In this document: piece by piece, positions 1 to 6,261 of the stretch
Position numbering within the stretch: the stretch's first letter is position 1
Layout: each line of letters begins with the position of its first letter
DNA from: Actinomycetes bacterium
GTDB lineage: Bacteria > Actinomycetota > Acidimicrobiia > Acidimicrobiales > Acidimicrobiaceae
Direction of reading: 5' to 3'
Assembly (NCBI GenBank): GCA_021819725.1
Contig: JAKAQR010000064.1
Span: 1 to 11,548 of the forward strand
DNA: 11,548 nt
Program-made: the position numbers and the translations under genes
Notes under the pieces: generated by a model
Told to the model about the DNA's origin: nothing
What the model saw: the letters and a program-made list of their open reading frames with translations, nothing else
Database searches by the model: none

Positions 1-91
1 AGCTCGGGGAGAGCACCCGTCTTGTTGCCTTGGGTGGGACCGTCACCTCTTGGGTTGTCTTGTTCTCCACCGTTTCATCGTAGGTAGCCAT
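1..91 (-). CDS. IS3-family transposase OrfA, N-terminal part (runs off window)
   Basis: The minus strand opens with ATG at 91-89 and reads 30 codons to the window edge. The start is MATYDETVENK and the segment ends RRVLSPS. A basic segment followed by a 'RR(F/L)S..YK' helix-turn-helix entry is typical of IS3-family OrfA proteins, which bind the element's ends. A purine-rich stretch (GAGAAGG) lies upstream, and the 88 bases before the start fit the usual leader of such an element. Only the first third of OrfA is visible, so the family call rests on the start pattern and on IS3 pieces at the other end of the window. Confidence 0.5.
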   Translation of the reverse strand, partial: MATYDETVENKTTQEVTVPPKATRRVLSPS

Positions 92-179
92 TCCAACATC
101 TCTGCCTTCTCGCCCTCAGTGATTTATTTTTTAAGCCGCGCACACACTGATACTGAGACCTAGGGCGTCGTGTCTATCA
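1..179 (-). mobile_element. 5' end of an IS3-like insertion sequence
   Basis: The segment holds the start of orfA plus an 88-base leader. I place the element tip at 178-179: read on the minus strand it begins TGATAGACACGACGCC, with the TG that IS3-family termini carry. The ORF to its right takes its stop codon (TGA, 179-177) from this tip, as expected if the element interrupted that gene. The exact boundary is inferred, because the opposite terminus and any target duplication are outside the window. Confidence 0.42.
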
Positions 180-374
180 GTGGTCGATGATCGCGTGTGC
201 ATCGCTAATCACGAAGTCGATGAAGTCGGCGATGGCGACGTGGAGCCCGTGGCCGGTCGCTTGGTTGAGTGTCCGCGCTTCGTTGCGGTGGATGACGAGC
301 ACGTCGCAGATCAGACCGTGCCAGCGGTTCGGGAGATTTGCCAGCGCGTATCCGTCGACGACGCTTGGCTCCAA
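177..374 (-). CDS. Unidentified coding fragment ending at the IS tip
   Basis: A 65-residue reading frame opens at a TTG at 374 and remains open further upstream, so the start is uncertain. Its third codon positions are about 80-85% G or C by eye, well above the phosphoketolase gene next door. That supports real minus-strand coding and a different origin. Recognisable stretches are DGYALANLPNRWHGLICDV and VAIADFIDFVISDAHAIIDH. I do not recognise the family. The stop codon falls exactly at the presumed tip of the IS3-like element, so this is probably the truncated remainder of a longer protein. It overlaps the out-of-frame tail of the phosphoketolase remnant. Confidence 0.33.
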   Translation of the reverse strand: MEPSVVDGYALANLPNRWHGLICDVLVIHRNEARTLNQATGHGLHVAIADFIDFVISDAHAIIDH

Positions 375-478
375 ACCCTCTCCAAGTGTTCGAGCTTGTT
401 GAGGTCGAGTGGGAATGCTTCTGACTCGAGTTGCCGCAAGAGGGAGAAGCGATCTAAACCGTTACAGCGCAAGGTTTC
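311..478 (-). pseudogene. Detached C-terminal piece of the phosphoketolase
   Basis: The frame of the phosphoketolase ORF continues directly after its TGA for 56 codons to a TGA at 313-311. The continuation contains NGLDRFSLL, which matches the conserved 'NDLDRFHLV' block near the C-terminus of XFP phosphoketolases. Just before the stop, GYRERWGATP corresponds to the family's 'GYKEEGTTTTP', so spacing across the stop is kept to within one residue. The TGA at 481-479 therefore looks like a premature stop inside the C-terminal domain. Similarity fades after about residue 20 of the piece, and the last part is probably out of register or not native. Confidence 0.55.
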
Positions 479-2317
479 TCAAGGTGTGGCGCCCCATCGT
501 TCTCGGTAACCCGCGATGGGGTGCATTCGACCGATCAGTCTCCAGAGATACGATGCGACAAAGTTCGGAGCGCACCAAGATACGCTGACGACTGGGAGAG
601 TTGACGGGAGCCCTGCATCGTGATTGATATGTATCCTCATGATTGACACTTCAGCAACGGCACGAATTTCAATCGAGAGGGAAAACATCTCGTGAGCGAT
701 GGCGGCCGTAGCTATGCACTCAGTAACGCAGATGCCGCCGATCGCGACTAGCATGCCATCTGGTTGCTTACTACCCTCAATACGTAAACGAATTACGGAT
801 CCTCCGGGATCGGGCGGATTCACCAGTGGTTGTTTCGAGCACGCCACGAGGACAATCGAGTCGGGCCTATCGAGAACGTCGTTGATTCTCATCGACGCGG
901 ACGAGGCTCCTATAGGGGTAACTAGCCTCACGTTGCCAGAGGCGCGAGCTAATATTGTTCCCACCAAATCACCGTTCTGGTGAGTGGGGGAGTTCGCCCA
1001 GCCAAGACTTGACAGAAGGATCACCATTGGTGGCCGCCCGCTTTTGGGCCTCGCCGACTGCATTTTGGAGTATTGCGCAATGTGCGACGCAAACAGAGGT
1101 GAAAACGCTTCGTAACTCGCAACTACGGCTTCCCAGCCGACTTCAATCGATCCCCATGCCCACGCTGAACAAACTTCCTCAGCGACGACTTCGACCGTAT
1201 CCAAACCCCCCAGGCAGGCATCCATCCGATTGGAGTGGGCTTCATCTGGCGAGAATACAAGCGTCCCTCGATTGGCGAGAATGCGATCGGCTTCTTCAAT
1301 TGGTGAAAGGCAATCCTCAACCCGATGTTTCTTTCCGGTCGCGGTGTTGTCCATCAATGGGGTCTCGCGCTTTTGAGTAGCAATTCGGAACGTCGCCTTG
1401 CGAGCGATTTCGGTGATGTCATGCTGAGGCTTGCCATCCGGGTCAAGGAGACCCTCGGTGAGTTCATCGAGCCAATCTGCAATTTCGATCTGAATTTGCG
1501 GATTATCAAGGTCAAGATTGGAGAGCTTGTGCGCTGCAGATCCTCGCCTGTCTTTCCCTCTCAGCGGTGGAGCAGGCCAGCCCTTGTCGGCAACAGAGAT
1601 CCAGGCAACTCTTGCGCCGCGATCGGCCGCCCTGAACGCCTCTGTCGCGGCTTCCGCCGCAGAATGCGGGTTTGAGTCAGAGTAGATGACGCGAAATCCA
1701 AAAGAAGTCATGATCGCGGCGATGTCATCAGCGGAGAACTGAGATTTAGCCCCCATTCTCGCCCCGTTGGCGTTAACGATCGGCAGCCATCGAGAATCTG
1801 CTCGACGGTGCATGACTTGTGAGTGAGCTAGTCCCGCTAGGGTGACGGGTGTCTCAAACTCTCCATCGCCTATTACAGTGACCACAAATCTGCCAGACCA
1901 GGTTGCAATAGCTTGTCCGACAGCAATGGCCGGACCCAGTTCGCCCCCCATGAATGGGACATCCCTTAGGCCAATTGTCTCCGAGGGAGTCCCATTTCGT
2001 TGGCCATACTTAAGACTTGTTTCTGAGATCTCAGAAGCCTCATTCCTATCTCGAATGGCTTCATGACCGAACGCGAAACTCGTTGCGTGACCGGTACCGA
2101 TAACCAAGAGGATGCCATCCTCCTCGGGACAGTTTGGTAAGAGATTTCCGACGGCCCACGCGATACCTGGATTGCAACCCCAGTGACCAACTGCCTTGGA
2201 TCGCTGTGGGTGACTCGACGGCTGCCAGGAGAGCCCCAACGAGTGTGTCGCAGCTAACGCGGTGCACAGTCGCCAGTATCGATCAGCCAAGGCAATCGAG
2301 TCCGTAAGGCGATTCAC
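479..2317 (-). CDS. Divergent phosphoketolase (XFP family), C-terminally truncated
   Basis: The 612-residue product belongs to the TPP-dependent phosphoketolases, which phosphorolytically cleave xylulose-5-P or fructose-6-P to acetyl phosphate plus an aldose phosphate. Visible motifs are RYWR (13-16), GHWG with His45, GTGH with His77, GGELG (124-128), the cofactor motif GDGE (150-153) to NANG (182-185), and DKGWPAP followed by His263, aligning with the family's 'PKGWTGP...SHQ'. The middle domain has SPDEAHSN, ASYEAF and SKQP. Known family members are about 780-830 residues. This one is shorter, and its SH-containing loop ('GG.PSH') reads GTPSE, so one usual active-site His seems absent and the substrate may differ. 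The start is a GTG overlapping the methyltransferase stop (GTGA), which implies coupled translation. An in-frame TGA cuts off the last part of the C-terminal domain. Confidence 0.85.
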   Translation of the reverse strand: MNRLTDSIALADRYWRLCTALAATHSLGLSWQPSSHPQRSKAVGHWGCNPGIAWAVGNLLPNCPEEDGILLVIGTGHATSFAFGHEAIRDRNEASEISETSLKYGQRNGTPSETIGLRDVPFMGGELGPAIAVGQAIATWSGRFVVTVIGDGEFETPVTLAGLAHSQVMHRRADSRWLPIVNANGARMGAKSQFSADDIAAIMTSFGFRVIYSDSNPHSAAEAATEAFRAADRGARVAWISVADKGWPAPPLRGKDRRGSAAHKLSNLDLDNPQIQIEIADWLDELTEGLLDPDGKPQHDITEIARKATFRIATQKRETPLMDNTATGKKHRVEDCLSPIEEADRILANRGTLVFSPDEAHSNRMDACLGGLDTVEVVAEEVCSAWAWGSIEVGWEAVVASYEAFSPLFASHIAQYSKMQSARPKSGRPPMVILLSSLGWANSPTHQNGDLVGTILARASGNVRLVTPIGASSASMRINDVLDRPDSIVLVACSKQPLVNPPDPGGSVIRLRIEGSKQPDGMLVAIGGICVTECIATAAIAHEMFSLSIEIRAVAEVSIMRIHINHDAGLPSTLPVVSVSWCAPNFVASYLWRLIGRMHPIAGYRERWGATP

Positions 2318-3123
2318 CGCGTGGCCACGATCACCTTAGTCCGCAATGTTCCGGAGAATAGTCCTGAAGGGTTCAACTCCAAAAGTCGATTCCCTAACGA
2401 CTCTTGGAACAATTGAACCTTGCTTCCGAGCTGCGCTGACGAAGCGTACGATGTTGACATCTGTAACCCGATTATCTCCTCAATCGTTAATTCGATCGTC
2501 GAGCTCATCTCGTACGTCGTGACGCGACTAAAGGGGGAGCGACGTACAACGACTTCGTGTCGATCGGTCGGATGCTCGTACGTTCCTCCCGCTGCACGGC
2601 GCTTGCCGCCCAGAATCTCTTGGATGACGTTCTTTGCGACTATCGACCAATCATCGCACTCTTCTCTCCACACGCTCGACGTTGAATTCGATATGAGGAA
2701 CACACCGCCGACAGGGTCAATCACGGTATTGAGCGCTAATAGGAGCCTTTCACGATTTGTCCAATGAAACGATGCCCCCATGCAACAAACTCGAAGAGCC
2801 GGTAGATGCATAGATTCGACTGTGGTGTCAGTTCCAAGTGCCCACGCGATGCCTCGCACTCCAAGAGCGGCCTGTTGTCTTAGTCCTTCGGCGAGCATCT
2901 CGGCGTCAGGATCAAGTGCCACGACCTGGACCTTCCGCTGTGCGAGCGGGATTGCAATCTGTCCGGTGCCACAACCGAGGTCAAGAACTGTCGTAGCGCT
3001 ATTCAGAGAAAAGCGATCGACGAGTAGTTGGATCGCTGTGCTGGGATAAGGATGGCGGAATCGCGAGTAAAGCGCGGCAGTACCTTCGAAAAGGCCCGGC
3101 ACTTTGTCAATATTGTTCTCCAA
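2314..3123 (-). CDS. Class I SAM-dependent methyltransferase
   Basis: This 269-residue protein has a Rossmann-fold methyltransferase core (Methyltransf_11/25 type). Motif I is VLDLGCGTG at residues 46-54, the acidic ribose-binding residue is D71 in VVALDPD, and GASFHW (116-121) is the block typical of small-molecule C-, N- or O-methyltransferases of the trans-aconitate/UbiE-like kind. The N-terminus (LFEGTAALYSRFRHPYP) also fits those enzymes. The substrate cannot be told from sequence. The start is TTG at 3123, preceded by AAAGGAAAGGG about nine bases away, with an in-frame TAA just upstream, so no other start is credible. It overlaps the OmdA-like frame by 17 bases and the phosphoketolase by 4. 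It is the only gene of this operon with no visible lesion. Confidence 0.85.
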   Translation of the reverse strand: MENNIDKVPGLFEGTAALYSRFRHPYPSTAIQLLVDRFSLNSATTVLDLGCGTGQIAIPLAQRKVQVVALDPDAEMLAEGLRQQAALGVRGIAWALGTDTTVESMHLPALRVCCMGASFHWTNRERLLLALNTVIDPVGGVFLISNSTSSVWREECDDWSIVAKNVIQEILGGKRRAAGGTYEHPTDRHEVVVRRSPFSRVTTYEMSSTIELTIEEIIGLQMSTSYASSAQLGSKVQLFQESLGNRLLELNPSGLFSGTLRTKVIVATR

Positions 3124-3283
3124 CGTGACCAGCCCTTTCCTTTAAGAAAGCGATTGTTTGCTGAATTCGTTCAATTCTAATCTTCCGATCTTTTGCTTCT
3201 CTTACTAGAGAAACCAAATGACGTCTTTCGGAGAAGGGAAGACGGTCCATGGTTAGTCCTTCGCGCGCCATGGCGGCAATCAT
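3107..3283 (-). CDS. OmdA-like (YdeI/OmpD-associated) C-terminal module
   Basis: This 58-residue frame starts at ATG 3283. It contains LPFSERRHLVSLVREAKDRK and then IRIERIQQTIAFL, the conserved tail of the YdeI/OmdA family ('F..L....R...V..I.EAK...TRa.RI..T...L'). The biochemical role of that family is poorly known; members have been linked to envelope or bacteriocin tolerance. The same frame stays open upstream to the TAG that ends the HAD/DUF1905 frame at 3,331-3,329, and PPSD before the ATG fits the linker between DUF1905 and OmdA. It may therefore be the broken-off end of a larger protein rather than a free gene. Its stop lies 17 bases inside the methyltransferase gene. Confidence 0.5.
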   Translation of the reverse strand: MIAAMAREGLTMDRLPFSERRHLVSLVREAKDRKIRIERIQQTIAFLKERAGHVGEQY

Positions 3284-3328
3284 GTCGCTGGGCGGTGAAA
3301 CAGTACGTCGGTCTCGGACCGGAGTGAT

Positions 3329-4199
3329 CTAGCCAAGCAGGAGCGTGTCCGCCCTCACCGCGGTGCTAGCGTCGATCACTAGAGCAGGCGGCTCGCTCTT
3401 TCGTCTTATGACGGAGGTTCGGAACTGAGATTTGGTCGTTTGAAGAATGCAGTGAAACCTGGTTCGGTCGTCAACCAAAGTGTTGAGATTTGGAGCTTCG
3501 ATGATGATGTGCCCGCCCCAGGCGACGGGTCGCCCCGCAATTAGTGCCACGGCACTCGGATGTTTTGGCCCCAGCTCTGTTAGTGCGGTCGCTAGCGATG
3601 GAAGACTGATTCCTAGGGGCCCGAGCAGAAGTGTGCCAAATCCCGCCCGCTGCGGTGCGGCAACATCAGCGTCAGCGTTGTCGCCGACGACGAGCGCGAG
3701 CATCGGATCGAGTGGAAAGCCTGACCGGAGCTGAGTCCAAAACTCCTGATCATGCTTTAGAGCTCCAACTTCGTGTGAGGAGAATGTTGTCGAGATATAT
3801 ACATAGAAATTTCTCTTGGAAGCGGAGGCACAGAGCCCAGCGCGTTCGTGGCAGCGATGATTGCCCGTCCAAGTTCTCTTGCTGTACTAAGTAGCTCCTC
3901 GGCACCCTCGATTATCGTCGTGGGGCCACCACCTTCATAAAGAGCGCGTCGAGATGACTCGGTAGTTTCACTATTCAAGCTGAACTGCGTCGCGAGAGCG
4001 TTACTGGCGAGCAAGGGGTCCGCACCGGTGAGAACGGTCCGAGCAGCGGAGAGCGCAATCTCTGATCGAGCACGGCGATGCCCGAAGAACTCAGTACCTC
4101 GATTACGCGACTATACGCTCCGGCCGGTCTCGAAATAAGAGTGTTGCTTATATCCACTATCAGTAGCGGCTGTAATTCGTCTTTTGCCATTGTCGTCAT
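3329..4199 (-). pseudogene. HAD-superfamily hydrolase joined to a DUF1905-like region, two frameshifts
   Basis: Reading three frames in succession restores a HAD hydrolase. Motif I is LLIVDISNTL (nucleophile D16 counted from MTTMAK, with Ser at the +2 position). Motif II is AATNA. The motif III lysine lies in GALKHDQEFW, and motif IV is VVGDNADADV. HAD enzymes usually dephosphorylate small metabolites. Frame breaks lie near 4,060-4,066 and at an AAATTT run near 3,806-3,813, and each is repaired by adding one base. After the HAD core the frame continues into residues resembling DUF1905 (FRTSVIRRK, then STAVRADTLLLG) and ends at a TAG where that family normally reads 'GD.V.VT'. The start is ATG 4199, sharing one base with the upstream stop (TAATG), so translation was coupled. 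Confidence 0.7.
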
Positions 4200-4863
4200 T
4201 AGACACTGCGATTCAGGGGCCCTGCCCATCCCGCGTAAGTTGGACTGGACACTACGACGTTGCCGCTCGCATCTATAACGGGGAGCAGAGGGCTCGCTAA
4301 ATGCGCTTGGTGCTTTTGTTCGATTGATAGCTGATATTCAATTTTCCATATGGGCGCCCCGGTGATGGAAGCGTGAACTGCGGGAATGAAGCCGACTCCG
4401 TGGGGTGCAACGAGCTGTTTTGACGCTGCGGCCGCCTTCGTGATTGCAAGGAAGTTCGTAGAGCCTCCGCAGAATACAGAGTCCGGTTGCCAGATATCGA
4501 CACGCCAGCGTTCAAAAGAACTGCGGTTTCATGTGGGCCGTAGCAGTGTTCCTCGGCGGCGTGCGCTACGCCGAACTCTCCGGCAACTGCGCGATGAATT
4601 TCGCTTGGGTGGTACGGCTCTTCTACCCAGGCCAGGTTCGCACACATCTGTGTGCACAGCCTTCGGACCTTAGTGGCGCAGGTCTTTCCGTGAAAGTCAA
4701 GTGCGAGACGGAGGTCACCGCCTGATACCTCGGCAAGGAGATCTGCCTTCTCGGCGGACAAGTTAGTTCCTCGCCATTTCTGAATCTCCCAATACTCGGA
4801 CACGATCCTCGCGATCTTGAGTGGCGGTTCTATCGTACGTATTCCACTCAAGCTGAACAGCAA
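4199..4863 (-). pseudogene. Enolase-superfamily sugar-acid dehydratase, truncated and frameshifted
   Basis: The barrel domain of a mandelate racemase/galactonate dehydratase-like enzyme is recognisable. It has LALDFHG (metal ligand Asp plus catalytic His), WVEEP (second ligand), AAEEH in place of the usual 'GE', then after a frame change near 4,500-4,503 VDIWQPDS, CGGSTN and LVAPHG (second catalytic His). The family abstracts a proton alpha to a carboxylate and, in this branch, dehydrates aldonic acids. Adding one base restores both the frame and the expected spacing. The N-terminal capping domain and first barrel strands (about 150 residues) are missing. The sequence before LLAEVSGGDL does not fit the family, so the 5' end was probably lost by deletion. 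The TTG at 4863 only opens the frame. The C-terminus (SPTYAGWAGPLN) ends at TAA 4,201-4,199, overlapping the HAD start. Confidence 0.68.
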
Positions 4864-4945
4864 GGATGTTTTAGCTGACCATCGTTTCGACGGTCAGCGA
4901 GATAACGGGGTCTTACAACTCTTCGTTCCTCTCAGGATGCAATGC

Positions 4946-5101
4946 TCATTCAAATGCGCGACCGGACGACAAAGGGCAATCCGGTCTTTCCTTCTCAAGC
5001 CACCGAGGATGCTCTGCACCCGCTTCCTCCATCAGCTTGATCCGCTGGTCAAGTGATGGTGGGATGACTTGGGTGACTCGAACCTTGGGAGGAGATGCCA
5101 A
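4946..5101 (-). CDS. Short unidentified reading frame upstream of the dehydratase remnant
   Basis: The frame is open from a TAG near 5,146 to TGA 4,948-4,946. The most upstream plausible start is a TTG at 5101. The product includes VTQVIPPSLDQRIKLMEEAG and then HPRWLEKERPDC, with ordinary amino-acid composition. I do not recognise it, and it does not match the missing N-terminal half of the dehydratase. There is no convincing ribosome-binding site. It may be another gene fragment left between the IS21-type terminus and the operon, or chance. Confidence 0.22.
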   Translation of the reverse strand: MASPPKVRVTQVIPPSLDQRIKLMEEAGAEHPRWLEKERPDCPLSSGRAFE

Positions 5102-5150
5102 TAGGGCAACCGAGTTTAAAGGATGGGTCAGTCTCGCACCCTCCTAGGGG

Positions 5151-5221
5151 GTGGCAGATTTCAGCGATAACAGGTGGCAAGTTTCAGCGAGAATGGGTGG
5201 CAAAGTTAGCGAGAATACACA
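5151..5221. mobile_element. IS21-family terminus with three 23-bp repeats
   Basis: Three near-identical units start at 5151, 5174 and 5197, exactly 23 bp apart. Each begins GTGGCA and contains a form of TTTCAGCGAGAA; the third has one base changed in the middle. The outer edge is ACACA ending at 5221, so the element tip reads TGTGTATTCTCGC on the minus strand. Repeated motifs at the ends are known for IS21-family elements and act as transposase (IstA) binding sites. No istA or istB gene remains on the left, so this is a solo, orphaned end. It sits exactly where the ABC ATPase gene stops matching its family. Confidence 0.68.
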
Positions 5222-5860
5222 GTGAGCCGTCGGCAACGATCCGACCCCTCGCCATGGCGATCACCCGGTCGGCATAGACGCTGGCTTCTTCGAGGTAGTG
5301 AGTGGCCAACAGAAGCGTCTTACCCACCGCCACCGCCGCCGTCGCCCGCCAGAACTCCCGACGTCCTTCCGCGTCGATCACTGCAGTCGGCTCCTGGAGA
5401 ACCAGCAGGTCGGGATCCCCCACGACGGCCATCGCGAAGCGCACCCGCTGGGTCTGACCCCCGACAGCTTGGTGGGCTGGCGACCGGCGACCTCGGCCAA
5501 CCCGGTCAGCTCGAGCACCTTGTCGATCCGAAGGGGACGGGAGTACAGCGACGCGACCAGCTCACAGACGCTCAAGTACTGCAGAAGCGAGCCGGTCTGG
5601 AGCGTTGTCACCACCGAACCAGCACGAACCGCCAACCGAGGATCCTGGCCGAAGACCCACACGACACCCTTTTCGGGGCGAACGAGACCGAGGATCATGT
5701 CGAACGTCGACGACTTCCCCGCCCCATTCGGGCCGAGGAGCGTTACCGTCTCGCCGGGTGCGATCAACACATCCAGGCTGGCCACCGCTCGGACCGTGCC
5801 ATAGGACTTGGTGAAGCCGGTCGCCCGGATCCCTGCGACGTCGCTGTCGTGCGCGTTCAT
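5222..5860 (-). pseudogene. ABC-transporter ATP-binding subunit, frameshifted and 3'-truncated
   Basis: This is a DrrA/CcmA-type export ATPase. It has a Walker A GPNGAGKSS (43-51 from MNAHDS), a Q-loop region TTLQTG, and LSG followed by a break. In the next frame come QTQRVRFAMA, Walker B region LLVLQEP, and the H-loop LLATHYLEEA. The break lies in a C5 run at 5458-5462 (G5 on the coding strand); one extra base restores LSGGQ. Walker B has Gln where Asp is expected, and the D-loop reads AVID instead of AGLD, so the protein would be impaired even in frame. After GRIVADGSL the coding sequence meets the IS21 terminus, losing roughly the last 80 residues. I chose ATG 5860 because GGAAG sits nine bases upstream. 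The partner permease gene is not intact. Confidence 0.75.
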
Positions 5861-5897
5861 GGACTGCATCTTCCGCGCTGGGCGGTACTGGCCGGTA

Positions 5898-5934
5898 GTG
5901 AGGTTCCTCACCTCTCACCGATGACATGTGTCAT
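5898..5934. promoter_or_regulatory. Two adjacent dyads upstream of the ABC ATPase
   Basis: GTGAGGTTCCTCAC (5898-5911) and ATGACATGTGTCAT (5921-5934) each have perfect 6-base arms around a 2-base centre and are separated by nine bases. They lie 38-74 bases upstream of the ATPase start, the usual place for a repressor operator of TetR, GntR or PadR type. No regulator gene of those kinds is visible in the window. The inverted symmetry is seen directly; operator function is inferred. Confidence 0.4.
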
Positions 5935-6052
5935 GAACCCCGCTTCGGTGTCACGAACGCCACCCAGGAGACACCCGTCGGTACCAACCATGTCCCGCAC
6001 TGCGCAGCCAGGTCCGATCAATCTCCCTGACACTGGCAGGCGATTCTCAGAC

Positions 6053-6240
6053 TCAGGCGGCGGCGCTGCGGTAGCTGAACGTCGCCCAGGTGACGGTGAG
6101 AGCGTACGGCGGGACGAACACGGCGTACGTCTCCTAGTTGGCAGCCGTCGCGTCCCCGGCACCAAGCTCGAAACGTCGGCGGATCCCCTCGGCGGCCGAC
6201 AGCTCGCCATCGGCTTCAGGATGGCAACGGTACCCAGGGG
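6053..6240 (-). pseudogene. C-terminal remnant, possibly of the ABC permease
   Basis: One minus-strand frame reads HPEADGELSAAEGIRRRFEL, then a TAG at 6,136-6,134, then in the same frame ETYAVFVPPYALTVTWATF and YRSAAA to a TGA at 6,055-6,053. Third positions are mostly G or C on both sides of the TAG, and the segment reads like one protein tail in which a TGG tryptophan codon became TAG. The hydrophobic last part could be a membrane helix, and the place between sensor genes and ATPase suits an ABC permease. I cannot name a family with confidence. No start is visible, and most of the gene would be missing. Confidence 0.33.
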
Positions 6241-6261
6241 CAGATACGGGCGGCGGACCAC

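Noticed and set aside
479..481. TGA as a selenocysteine codon in the phosphoketolase
   Set aside because: Phosphoketolases are not selenoproteins, the residue is not catalytic in the family, and no SECIS-like hairpin is evident just downstream.
180..509. Plus-strand ORF of 109 residues at the left edge
   Set aside because: It mirrors the minus-strand frame that has the stronger third-position G/C bias, and its 3' half covers the phosphoketolase tail.
5137..5153. CACCC...GGGTG inverted repeat as a terminator
   Set aside because: It has no T-run on either strand and merges into the IS21 repeats, so there is no terminator support.
5151..5221. Short direct repeats as a CRISPR array
   Set aside because: The 23-bp period has no unique spacers between units; the repeats are contiguous and match an IS21-type terminus.
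5908..6261. Minus-strand ORF of 117 residues between the regulator and the ATPase
   Set aside because: It is Pro/Arg/Ser-rich with poor codon bias, and another frame in the same place reads like a protein tail.
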